Of a stretch of DNA of 26,917 bases, positions 1 through 11,986 are shown in pieces; position 1 is the stretch's first letter; each line of letters starts with the position of its first letter. Location of the stretch: assembly GCA_000969725.1 (NCBI GenBank), contig JXSR01S007594.1; one strand, written 5' to 3'. Source of the stretch: Ophiothrix spiculata. Its lineage: Eukaryota > Echinodermata > Ophiuroidea > Amphilepidida > Ophiotrichidae. The position numbers and the translations under genes are program-made. The notes beneath the pieces are model-generated. The model was given only the letters and a program-made list of their open reading frames with translations, did no database searches and was not told the DNA's origin.

Positions 1-1138
1 ATACCTTTTCGAAAGCCAAATTATATAGTTGCTTTATATCATCTGAACTTTTCATTTTTCAGAAATAGAAATGATCCAATGAGCCAAGCAAAAATTTTAT
101 AGTTGGTCAATACAGATTAAAATGGACCTATGTCACAAATCTTCGTCAAAAAGGGAAGGGAATCCAAGATCAATGGTGCAAATTGTATAGTTTCATCCTC
201 AGCCTCATGATGTTAAGCCAAACAATAATTTATTGGTCAGTGTAAACAGAAATCCAGAGTACAGGGCCCCATTGATTGTAAATGCAACCCTTACCCTGGA
301 TTTTTGTTTTCATTGTCCAATAATTTTTTTTATTTTGCCTATAGACTTAGGGTTATGAACAGTTATCTCGCAAACTCTTGGATATGTCCGCTCATACCTA
401 TTTAAGTCATTTACATTTCTAGAAGATTTTTACATTTCTAGAAGACTATTGACTTTCTATCCCTTAGTGGTCATACATGTATAATAATAAGTATGGTGAG
501 ATTCCATTGTGGTCTGCAATGATCCCAAATACTGATATGTCACTTAGCTCTCACCATCTGAGGATGGAGGCAGACAAAATATTGTTCTTCCTTTGTTTTT
601 TAATCCCATGTGCGGAACACGGCAGGTGGATATCCAGATTTGCACGTCTACACATGTTGTTATGATTAACTTCAATCTGATATGAGTAATGGAAAAGACA
701 CTAGGATTTATTGCGTAAATTATTTTCATGCACTTTTCTATAGAAGCTTAACATTAGGTTTAAAATAGAGATGATTCTTCACAGTGAAAGTGTTACTTCT
801 GTTTGATCTTAGTTAGTGTAAAGGTATTGACTTGATTTAATCTGTGATTTAATCCATTTAAGGAATTTTTTCCACTACATGCCATTTTGGTACTTTGACT
901 ATCTATTAATGTCATATGATCATAAGAATCATATGAAGTTACCTGTTGATTGTAATCCATTCCATTATTTAGACAAATCTATAAGATTGCCTTCTTAAAT
1001 AGAAGCATACTTTATATTGCTTGATCATAACTAACTTACGAAATTTATTCTTGTCAGTATTTTCTAAAAGAAACTATTTGTAAAAAAGTTGTATCCAATG
1101 CTTAATATTCATTCAAACTAGGTTGAAACCATTTCCTA
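1..1138. other. AT-rich stretch without a supported gene
   Basis: If the minus-strand gene continues, this could be intron or sequence beyond it. No exon could be supported. Small features: a direct repeat of TTACATTTCTAGAAGA (411-426 and 430-445) and a 9-bp hairpin with arms TCATATGAT (912-920) and ATCATATGA (928-936). Confidence 0.5.
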
Positions 1139-2129
1139 TTAGGCCAGGGGAAATGAATTCATAGTTTCCTCTTGGAGATTTTGAAAACATGACGAGGTCA
1201 CATTTCATTATTCATTATTCATTATTTGCATCATTTCATTATTTGCATCGAAATCATTGTAGAAAAGCACACCGGCGATATATCAATACCCACTATGCAG
1301 CTTTGCAGAGAAAATAAACTTGTCTTGCCTTTCCCAAAGCAATTTTCCACGCACTAATTACCATGTTTCAATAAATCTACGCCAAAAAAGGCAGTAGAAT
1401 TCTGCACCATTGCAGAGGGTCGCTATGCACTGCAATAGGCAGTAAGCTTACTATTTCAGGGCTGCAGAACAATATACTACGACTAACAGTCTTGGCGACT
1501 ACGCAATCAACTTAAATTCCTATTTTATTTTATAACCTGACATCACTTAACAAAAACAAAAAACGAAAAAACAAAAACAATTACATGAGCAGCATTGTCA
1601 ACCACGCGACGTTCATGAAATGATGCAGTGTGCCGATCGGCAAATATACAACAAATCTACGCCAAAAAATCCTGCAGTGTACATTTTGAAAGTTTCACTA
1701 TAATTCGTCTGGCAGTTGATGTACATGATGTAGCTGGTTTCCGGTTAACATCGGCAGGCAGTAAAATATTTAGGATTGGAGAATCGGAGCCAATCGTCTC
1801 GCTGAATCGTGGTTCGTTTTTGTTGAATGTGTTTCTGCAGCTTGAAATTCAATCGAAATCGAAGCTCTGGTACCCAATGCCCCGTTACCTTAATTTTTCA
1901 CGGAATAAATTGTATGCAAGATTTTGACGGAAACTATCCACTAACTAAATTTTGAGCTGCCGGAAGACAATTTGTTTTGGTTGAAGTGCGTTTTTGGGGA
2001 TTTCCCGATGCTTCCAAAGGTAAAAATAGAGAATAATGAATTGACGAAAAATAATGAAATATTTGGCGCGGGAGCAAAATCAGACGCGGGCGGCAAGAGG
2101 AAACTATGAATTCATTTCCCCTGGCCTTA
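1139..2129. mobile_element. 985-bp nonautonomous DNA transposon with 33-bp terminal inverted repeats
   Basis: Perfect 33-bp inverted repeats lie at 1142-1174 and 2094-2126, beginning GGCCAGGGGAAATG. TTA is found on both outer sides (1139-1141 and 2127-2129), consistent with a 3-bp target duplication. Termini beginning GGCC with a TWA target duplication are the habit of PIF/Harbinger elements (established knowledge); the assignment is inference. Inside, the phrase AAATCTACGCCAAAAAA occurs twice (about 1374 and 1655). Open frames inside (1628-1927 plus, 1934-2188 minus) show no transposase motif, so the element appears nonautonomous. Confidence 0.65.
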
Positions 2130-3240
2130 CATGAATTCACAATGTTACATAAAAAACAGGGACCAATGACCCCAATTTCCCCTTCCAATTCCCTGAATTT
2201 TCATCCTCCAAAGGGTGACTACATGTCTGAGTATCATATACAGTATGATATGATTCTACTTATTAACCTGATCAACTTATTTACCTAATAATCAAACATA
2301 TATTTGAATTCACACTGTTACAGTTTTCCAAAAAGGACCAATGACTCCAATTTCCCCTAATGATTCCATGAATTTCCATCCTCCAAAGGGAGATTACATG
2401 TCTGAGTATCATATAAAGTCTGATATGATTCTAATAGGCTTATTCCACAGAAAATTTAACTTTTTTTGACTTCAAGCAAAATATCAGTTTTTTTATTCGA
2501 CCACATTTATAAGCATTTTTTTTTCAGTTTGTTACTTGGTACGTGAGAAGTATTTACCAAGCCGAAATTGTAAAGTGTTTCTATCAGTGCATGAATGAGC
2601 ATGTTTTGATTCAAAAATGTCACAAACATTACCAAAAAGTTACTCCAAAATCTCACAAACGTTGCCAAACCAAACAATGCATCAAAAGAAATCCTGACAA
2701 TAGATTTTCCTACAACTTTTATGAAATATATGTAAATATGTTACCCATCACATTTGGAAAGCGCAATGTGAAATTCGCTAACACCTTAGAGAATATTTAC
2801 TTTGAAGTCATTTGGAGCAAAAAGATATTTCTGTGCGATGTCACAAACGCTACTGAACGTTACATGAACTTTATTCAGGACTTTGGCATTTAATTTAATT
2901 TTTAAACACCTAAATGTCTTGATCCAACCAGTGAGCACCATTATCAACATCAAACTCGTGGATATTATGTTCATGTTAGGTTCAGTAGCCTTTTAAAAGT
3001 GAATTTTTTTTAATTTCTGGTCACAAACGTTACTTTGGAATTGCCCAATAATTCAGCTGATCAACTTAAATTTCCTAATAATTAAATACACATAAATTCA
3101 CGGAACTGATTACAGTTTTCCAAAACAGGACCAGTGACCCCAATTTTCCCTATCGATTCCCTGAATCTGTTCCTAAGAATGACTCCATGTCTGAGCATCA
3201 TATAATGCCTGATATGGTTCTACTTGTTCACCCCAGCCAG
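2130..3240. repeat. Three-copy repeat, about 175-bp period, second copy split by an insertion
   Basis: The copies start near 2133, 2307 and 3097. Each runs GAATTCAC, then GTTACA, then GGACCAATGACCCCAATTT, then TGTCTGAGTATCATATA and GATATGATTCTA, and ends in CTGATCAACTTA and CCTAATAAT. The second copy is interrupted after GATATGATTCTA at about 2433, and its tail resumes at about 3054. Similarity is clear by eye at roughly 80 percent or more. No function is evident. Confidence 0.6.
2434..3053. mobile_element. About 620-bp insertion with repeated TCACAAACGTTAC motifs
   Basis: This stretch separates the two halves of the second copy of the flanking repeat, so it is best read as an insertion. It carries four versions of TCACAAACGTTAC (near 2620, 2651, 2841 and 3021). 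Repeated motifs of this kind inside an element can be transposase binding sites (inference). A 116-codon open frame (2543-2893, plus) starts at GTG, not ATG, and I see no known domain in it. Confidence 0.45.
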
Positions 3241-4060
3241 CACTAATCAAATTGAAACCATATGCCAGCCTGAAACCTGTATGATTGATCAGAGCTCCAT
3301 CAATGCCCAATACAAATGTCAAATTATATTCTTAGTTGTAATACTAGTATGGTATTATACAAGTAAACATTCCATATACATTTATAGTCACTACGATTAT
3401 ATCTGCAGGTTGTTGTTTTTTTAAATTTGAATATTTGAACAACTTTATTCCTTTAACATTAAACCCTCATGTCTCCAGCATTAAATTACAGTCCTTGCTT
3501 AAACTGACTATATATTATTCACTATCTATAGAAAATATTTTTTAATATTGGATTACATTGAGAATACTACAAGGAAGTAATTTTACAACAAACACAATAT
3601 TTAGCATGTGCCATTTGACAATTTGCAATCCAATATTATTTATTGGAATCATTTATATCAGATTGACTAAAACAAAAGATATGTGAGCCCAAATACACAG
3701 CAAATGTGCAATATGATGCTGAACCTATGTATAGCATTCAAATTGCAATCAAGTGCAGACAAATTTGATTTCACACATTTCTACACCTCTATGTTTGCTA
3801 TTAGAAAGGAGGAGCCATAACATGTGAGCACTAATTCCAAATGAATTTAAGATTAATCATGATAAATGTAGATCTAAGGTGTGCATGACAGAATTAAATT
3901 TGCGCTAATTATGCTCCAATTTTGTTTGAATCATTGAATCATGTGGATTTATGACTTAACCACCCCCTCCCACTCCCTTCCAATAGTCGACTTCTTTCTT
4001 TTAAAACAGAATTAATCTTTTTCAAGAAGTTCTGGTACCGGGTTTAAACAAACTTGAAAG
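3241..4060. other. AT-rich stretch, nothing recognised
   Basis: No open frame with convincing splice sites, no RNA gene and no clear repeat could be identified on either strand. Confidence 0.4.
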
Positions 4061-4063
4061 CTT

Positions 4064-4330
4064 GTGTGGTCTGGTGGAACAGCACAGGACTCAGAATCAG
4101 TAGGTCATGTGTTCGAGCCCGCTACGGCCAATGTGGAAGGCTAAATGTCTTTGAACGATTGCTTCGCTGACTCAAGCAATATTGGGGAGTTGCTATGGGG
4201 AAGATTACAATCTAAGTGCAGATTGCGGTTGCACAATTGCCAGTTGCACTACTTTAAAGCGAACTGATTGGGATGATTTCCTGATGGCAACATAATAAAA
4301 GGCAGGCATGCTTAGAGAGTTTGCTCCATA
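4064..4330 (+). repeat. tRNA-derived SINE
   Basis: A tRNA-like head at about 4064-4135 has an A-box-like TGGTCTGGTGG near the start and a B-box-like GTTCGAGCCC at 4111-4120, in correct order and spacing for an internal RNA polymerase III promoter. A tRNA-unrelated body follows, with short internal repeats of ATTGC. The 3' end and target duplications are not clear. It is not a working tRNA gene, since the head does not fold into a full cloverleaf by eye. Confidence 0.6.
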
Positions 4331-5452
4331 TTTAGAAGCGACATATAAAAAGTCGCATATCATTATTTCCTGAGATATCATTTCTTACATGTTGTTTTCG
4401 GCCTCTTTTGTTGCTTAACTGTTATTATACACAGTAAGCAAATGCTGCAACATTGGGCAATTTACACTGAGTACAGATCCAGATAAATCCATATTTGCAA
4501 GATTCAGATCTCTGTGTGAACATACCACTGATCTGCCAGATCTGGTCTTTGGACCATGTAGATGCAATCTTGATACAAAGTGGTTTACAGAGATGCAGAT
4601 TGGCTGGATCTGCTCAATGTATAGACTGCCACATTAATTCACTTTCAAACTTGGACGGGGATTCAGCAAATACTCATGATAAATAAAGACAACTAAATTA
4701 TGGCGATTTTGAACTTGACCCCCCACCCCCCCCCCCCCCCCTTTGAGCACTGAATCCCTTCAATAAACTTTGCACCATAATCCCAATAAGAAAATATGTA
4801 TATAAGGTTGCTTCAGCTTTCTTGAAATTTTGGGCATGATTACAACCACCTGTCGCCAGTAAAGAAACATGCAGTCAAGTTTGGTTCTCATCAGTATGCA
4901 GGTTGCATATCAACAAGGGGTAAAAAGGAATTGCTAAGAGGCTTAGAGCTAGGTAATAACCTGCCTTGCATCAGCTAGCATCTTTGACTTGCGATAATGC
5001 TTGCAACATGATAGCAAGAAACCTGCATCAAACAGTCTCCCTATCTATGTCAATCTATAACCCAGACTGCTTCAGTGTAACAACACTGGGGAAGTGGATT
5101 CCTAAAACTCAAACTTCAATTCAAATATCTTACTGTGATCGAAGGAAAGATACCAGGGAATATGTGCTGAGGTACGACATAGGTATAGTCGTAAGAAGCA
5201 ACATATCTCAAATCAAACTAAAACTTTATCACACATTATTTGCTGTTGGTTTCCACTACACAAGTTGATACTTGAATTGAAGTTTGTGATAGGAATTAAT
5301 CAGAATTTAGAATCATGAGTTTCTGTAGTGGGCTAGTGGTTCTTCACCACCAATCTCATACATCTTCAAATTCCATAAAAGCACACCTGTAACAGAATCA
5401 TATATAATTTGCATATTTATGAATATGCAAATTTATTCAAATCAGTACTCAC
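4331..5452. other. Stretch downstream of exon 4, probably intron
   Basis: If the gene continues, this is the start of intron 4. A hairpin with arms AATTTGCATA and TATGCAAATT (about 5406-5432) contains ATTTGCAT on both strands, which resembles an octamer (POU) site. A 33-base candidate exon at 5134-5166 has AG and GT borders, but it is too short to support. Otherwise nothing was recognised. Confidence 0.4.
4719..4741. repeat. C-rich homopolymer tract
   Basis: A run of C with one A interruption. Such tracts are error-prone in sequencing, so its exact length is uncertain. Confidence 0.85.
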
Positions 5453-5550
5453 CATATCTTCCATATCGCCATCGTAGGAAGTTGCGGAAGAGCTGCGATT
5501 TCCCTTGAATGTACCTGGTGAAGGTGGCCCCAGAGAGTTGACCATACCAT
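5453..5550 (-). CDS. Exon 4, Ser/Pro/Gly-rich segment ending acidic
   Basis: This 98-base exon follows a long pyrimidine tract and the acceptor ttatgatgtag. It ends GATATG before gtgagtac. The first two bases complete Asp81, then 32 codons give residues 82-113: GMVNSLGPPSPGTFKGN, then RSSSATSYDGDMEDM. Ser91-Pro92 is a proline-directed phosphorylation-type pair. The frame stays open past the donor for a few codons, but the donor matches the consensus well. The exon ends in phase 0, so the missing next exon should start in phase 0. Confidence 0.62.
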
Positions 5551-8500
5551 CTACATCATAAGAAAAATGAGAAAATGAAATCCTTGGGCTCCGCCGCGTC
5601 CTCATCATCCAACTCACAATCGGTCCCAGACATTGGGATGCTATGTATACTAGACTACTCCACAGTTTGCAAACAATTAGCACGACTTGTATTTGATAAA
5701 TCAGAATGCATAGGAGACTATAAGTATTTATGTTCATTTACACTTACATATGTGCAAAGCACCGAAGCACATAAATAAATCAACACCAGCGTGGCTACAA
5801 GCCAAGCAGAGTTAAATGCTGCCTCTAGAGGGCTCCCTTTAGATCTCTTGGGTGTGATTATGCATCCCAGGTTGGTATAGATAGCCTGGGGGTTGACAGG
5901 CTTGTGTATGTGTGTACAAGCTGTCTCTAGCACTGTCTCTGTGTACTGTGTGAATGAATATTGTGTGGACTGACATGTCAGTGTCAGGATGTGCACACTT
6001 AGACTCTGTGATTGCTGGCTGCGTGGCCGGCCGGGGTTGCAACAGTCACCTCTAATCAGTCAGGGTGTCAATCTTTACGCGACACGTCCACATATAAGTG
6101 GGTGATGCTTCATCAGGATTGCACATAACTTTCTTGTGACTACAAAGTTTTGCAAGAAATTTTATGAGTTGCAAAGTTCATGATTCAATTAAAGATGGAA
6201 CAATTATATGTTTTGAAAGTAACCTTTCACCACACGTCTGAAAAACACTTAGGTCTATTTCTGTTCATAATTGTGGTAAAAATTACTGAAAATATCTATA
6301 AAAATATACACTGATGGCACTTAGTATGTCTGCACATAGAAATAAGAGTTTAAATATGTTTCTGCACATTTGTCTGAAAACTTATCACCTGAAAAAATTC
6401 TACATATACACTACATATACACGGTGAAAATAAGCATTTCTTCACATCATATACCATTTTACAATATTTGTAATATTTCAAAATTTTAGATCATGTATTA
6501 TTAATTTAGTTGGGTAGAGTCATATTGCAATTAAACATAATAATATCATTACTTACCATAGTTAGAAAGTGGATGTTCATCCCCAGTTTCAGCTGCAAGC
6601 TTTGTAAGAGAACTAGGCAAATTTAAAGGCACTGTTAAGGCAACAGTTGGTGCAGTAGAAATGGACCCTGAGCCTCCATTAGGCTGACTCTGTGGAGATA
6701 AGAATGACAAGGTTTGTGAGAGAATTAGGTAAATTAAAAGGCACTGTTAAGGCAACACTACACTTGGTGCTGTAGAAACAGACCCTGGGCCTCCATTAGG
6801 CCGACTCTGTGGAAATAAGAATAGCAGGGTTTGTAAGAGTCCTAGACAAATTTAAATTTGGTTCGGTAGAAACAGATACTGAGCCTCCATTAGGCTGACT
6901 CTGTTTGGCTTTAACCTTTGATCGCTAGATCATGAACATGATTGAAAATGTAATCAGATTACTTGACTTACTTGTTTAATAGAGCAAACTACCTTTCGTG
7001 TTACCCCTGTAACACTTCGTCAGCTTCACTCATGTTTACTTCCACTGGATGACTGAGAACATTCACTCATTTAGATCATGAACACCTCCAGAGCTCCCTA
7101 TCCAAAGATCATCCAAGTTTCACAAAAATCGATCAAAGCATATTCAAGAAGACGTATATTTTCAAAACGTTTGATGGATAGAATGAAAGATAGATGCATC
7201 ATAATTCTATAAACCCAGCACTATCATGCACAGGTTAACGACCATTACCATACCATATTTCTGAGTTTTCTTCCTCCACAGCTTTAAATTTTCAGGAACA
7301 ATCCATTAGGCCTATACCTCCTCTATACATAGTCCTTAATACTTAAATGAAGAAATGAACTTCCCTTTTCGAAAGGTGACCCTTTGGTTACTTAAATTAG
7401 CAGTTGTTTTTCGGCTAGACTAATATATCAGAACTTGGAAGTACATAGTGGGGGCGACTAGATAAGTGGTGAATTTATTTCGGGAAATATGATATCCTTC
7501 TTAAGAATTCTTATCATCTTTATTGTCGTCTTATGTTTGTGGATCATAATCTCAAAATTTCTTTTGAGTAGGTGTTCATCACATATGATCAATATGCGGT
7601 TTCAAAAAACTGTCAATACTGGTTGACATTTGGACAGGAAAAGACATTCATTTGAGTTTTCTGGCCTACTGATCATACCTGACACTTAAATGTAAAACAA
7701 AGTTGTTAAAGGAGGATGGACCATTGCTCCAACTTTTTTCAAACTTAAGAGAGATTTTGGTATCAAATTATTTCTCATTAATTTTACTCATAATCCAAGT
7801 GAAATAATGGGTAAAACATGTTTCATTTTGTAAATATTAGAGAAAACGTGTCTATTTAAATTAAAATTTAATTTAATTTGACGTGGTATAGTAAAATAGC
7901 TCTGAAATACAATATTGCTAATTAAATCAAAATAATTGGACTGATTTAACCAGAATTTGACATTAAAACCGCTATATTGGTGACTCTTGTATAGAAACTG
8001 AATATTACATTGCAAAATCAGACCATGCTCCTTTAAGGTCATATTGTTTTGTTGGAAGTGAATGCTACCAAGGTGAGCTAGGTGACAATGTGAGGGGTAG
8101 ACAGACAGATCCCTAATTTCCGTGTGGTTGCTATGTGTCTGGTTGTCGCGGTTACATGAACACTTGTCATCGGGTCAAGAAAGTACATCCAATCTCCCTA
8201 AGGCTTGATTGATGCCGATAGTGGCAGCAGGTATAAACAAGAAAACATGCGACAAATTGTGGTTCTTGATTATCATGGCACGCTAATAATGACGGTTCCT
8301 TGTTTAGGTCAGACAAAGACAGACACACCCACAAACAAACACAAGGACATTAAACACATATGTACCCCGTCATATCGAAAGGTACTTTAAGGGTCCCAAA
8401 ATGAAAATTGATTTTTTTGGTCTCATAGCTATAAGATTATAAATTGAGCTTTAAAATGACGCCTTGCATTTTGTTATTTGATGTTCGATTGCAAAGTTAC

Positions 8501-11500
8501 ATCCCAATTGGTAAAAGGCATCGGGCTGATTCAGAAATCTTTAGGTCTGAGAAAATTGAGTTTTAAAGTTTCTGTACTTGTAAAACTATAATGGAGAATG
8601 GATTTTTTATCTCAGTTTTTAAAACATTTGTCTGATGTTTGGGATGTTAAAACCTGAATAATATGATAGAATAGACTTCAAAGGTAACGTTTCTGATGAA
8701 ATTAGAAATTCGACCATGGTAGTGACTTTTGACTATGCTCAGCTTTAATGGCCCATATCTCGTAATTTACTATGCCGACCTTAAGGTACCTTTAGATATG
8801 ACGGGCACATATGAGCATTTAGCTCATGGGTCGCTCATGAGCCGATTTCAAGTGCAAACGTGATTAGAAAGTGTCTCGCTCGTGACTAAAAGTGATTTCA
8901 AGTAACTCGCATTGGGGGTGTCTTGCTCAATTTTAGAACCATTAGTGTTAACGCTTCAAGTCATGTTTTTGTATGAACGCAATTGCTAAGTTGACTCGCT
9001 CATTTTCTTAAAATCTACTGAAAAACCAAAAAATCATTCTCATCAAGCATTAAAATCAGTACGGTAACTTGGAAACTGATACATATTACAACCATAACCA
9101 ACAATCATGCTCAATAAATTTGGAAAAAACTCAAAAATTGCAGGAACACCACAAGTTTAAAATAAGTATATTAATGTCAAAGATTTCAACGTAATGCAAG
9201 TCATAAACAACAGGTGCCAAGAAAACAATATTGGTCAGTAATTGAATTGCGGTAAAATAACAAAACTGCTGCTTCATTGTAACCAATGCATTTGATGTTG
9301 GCATGGATGACATCAAATGGGGGCATGGTTAGTATGAAAAATGACAAAAACCATATTTTGAGTCATAGAAATTAAGAGTGCAATAGTATGCTTTGGACCT
9401 TGGCAATGCACAAGTAAGACAGTTGGTATAATGTCAGGAAGGGGAGAAGCTTGGATGCTGAATACCTCAAAATATTGTAAAACCATCAGCTCCTTAACCC
9501 TAACTCCCTACCCAATGTTTCCATTCAGAAACTATCTACTCGGACATTTGAAAGTCAAAAATATTGGGTTTCCACCTTGGTTTGAACACGGTATCGCAAG
9601 CATCCCATACCAATTATCACTATGTCAAGCCACCGATCAAACGCTATCATTGTAGCAATTTTTGTGATCATTACTAACTCCGGTCTATGACGTATTCGGA
9701 CTTACATGTAGTAGGAAGTTTATACTCCCCAGGAACTAACACTTTCATCTTGTTTGAATACTTAGCCATGTGAATGGTTTCAACTTTTCTTACTTGCACT
9801 TTTTGCGGACATTGGGACCGGTTTATCGGAATACCACGTGCTGATATACCATCTTGTAATGGTGCAATGATACAGGGAAAAAGGTGAACACCAATCCTAA
9901 CTGATATCTAAGCTTTACTATCGATGCCAACATTTGTTGTTGATTATACATGGCGGTCTTCTTGATAGGATTACCACATAAAGACAATTTATCTTGACAA
10001 ATTCATCCTTAGGCTAACAGAATCAGGTAGACTGTTTCCTTAACGAACAAAGACCTCACTATTCAAAAACTCCATTTAAGCTAATTTCAGAAACGATAAA
10101 CAACTTGTTTAATACCATGTCATATCTTGTATCTGCTTAATATAGTCATAAAGAGAACACAAATGAGATGATAAACTGTAAATGGGGCTATGAATATCAG
10201 AAATGAGTTAGTAAATGTGTAGTCATAACTACACACCCATCTGACTGATTTATATCAGCTAAGGTCAGGTTAGAAATTAGACATCACTTGATCATAAATT
10301 GTCTGCCAAATAATGATTTGAAATTGATAACTTGCATTGAAAGTGGCATTTTGTCCCTATTTATGAAGCATGAAAACCAATTTAGGTGCAAAAATTGGAG
10401 TTTATCTTATGCACTTACATTGTCTTATCAAATCTCAGGACTAGAACTTTTGAAAAATGTCTCACATGACTAAAATATCCAAAAATCTATCAAAAATTAA
10501 CTTTCTGATCAAACATATTTCAGGGCAACAGTAATCAGGATAGCCTGCCATTTTTCTTCTGACGCATAATGGTGCATTCATAGTCCACCGATTTCATCTC
10601 TGCAACATCGCACGACGTCTACCGATACGCAGTCTTCAAAAGTTATAGCGTAATATGCGTAGCGCGTTTAAAGACTGCGTATCGACAGACGTCATGCGAT
10701 GAAATCGTTGTGAAATCGTTGGACTATGAATGCACCATTAGCCAGCCATCTTCAATGATTCTTGTGCAGTAATGTAGTTGTTATCAATCCCACCTTGCAC
10801 ACATTGGGTCTGGGTTCAATTCCTGGTAGATCACTTGACAGAGTGATATCTCTGATTCTTTCCATAGACCAGGGGTTCTCAACTAGTTCTTACAATGCAC
10901 CACAAAAATTTAAAAATTGTAGGGCAAAGCCCCAAATGCGCCTGTTTTCAGTGTATTCACTGCAAAATTTGGCATGTGTGCCACTAGTTGAGAAGCACTG
11001 CCATAGACGTTCATTTGTCTTGATGCGAGTATTGGGTCAGATAGTCTGTATCTTCTCCACTCCTGACATAAAGTATTTAGAGCTGGGTAATTATTTCATG
11101 AGAGATCATGGCCACTGCATGGCACAGGGGATGTTTTAGTCATTGGTGGCAAGTACAAACAAGTCATGTTTTTGCAGTCAGTATTGTAAAGAGTAGAATA
11201 TTCTGACCCTGACTGTTCCAAACCCTGTTTTGATCCTATTTTGAGCTTAAAAATCTGGATGTGCAACAATAATCACTCAGTGAGGCCTGCACAATAAATT
11301 GAAAAAAGAAGAGGGAATCAGCGCACGTCTTCTAAATCGTCTTTTTATGTCAGTACCCATTTGACACTTTGGTTAAATAGGCGCAAAATATAATGCCTGC
11401 CAAATTATAATGACTAGCGGGATGCCCGCGCTTAGCGCCGGCCCCCGCTAGATGATTAGAAATTATTTTGAACTTATTAACCTTTTGTCATACATTGAGA

Positions 11501-11953
11501 ATGTTTAATTTATTTTTNNNNNNNNNNNNNNNNNNNNNNNNNNNNNNNNNNNNNNNNNNNNNNNNNNATTGGTGGCAAGTACAAACAAGTCATGTTTTTG
11601 CAGTCAGTATTGTAAAGAGTAGAATATTCTGACCCTGACTGTTCCAAACCCTGTTTTGATCCAAATTTGAGCTTAAAAATCTGTCTGTGCAACAATAAAC
11701 ACTCAGTGAGGCCTGCACAATAAATTGAAAAAGAAGAGGGAATCACCACACGTCTTCTAAAACGTCTTTTTATGTCAGTACCCATTTGACACTTTGGTTA
11801 AATAGGCGCAAAATATAATGCCTGCCAACTTACAATACCAGCGGGATGCCCGGCCTCCCCGCTAGATAGACGAATAGAAATTATTTTGAACTTATTAACC
11901 TCTTGTTGTACATTTATTTTTATGTTTATTTTGATTTTCCCATAGGCTTAAAC

Positions 11954-11986
<33 letters not shown>

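Noticed and set aside
1042..1065. 24-base candidate microexon on the minus strand with AG and GT borders
   Set aside because: Borders this common in AT-rich DNA give no real support at that length.
2543..2893. 116-codon plus-strand open frame
   Set aside because: It starts at GTG, lies within an insertion and contains no known domain. It is described only as part of that insertion.
5134..5166. 33-base candidate for exon 5 on the minus strand, with AG and GT borders and phase 0
   Set aside because: It is too short and too easily met by chance. No other support.
10762..11139. 125-codon plus-strand open frame, the longest here
   Set aside because: It starts at TTG, runs through a tRNA-like stretch and the whole 131-bp hAT-type element, and shows no domain.
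11510..11785. Minus-strand frame that runs into N
   Set aside because: It is open only because the gap bases are unread, and the real bases are duplicated repeat sequence.
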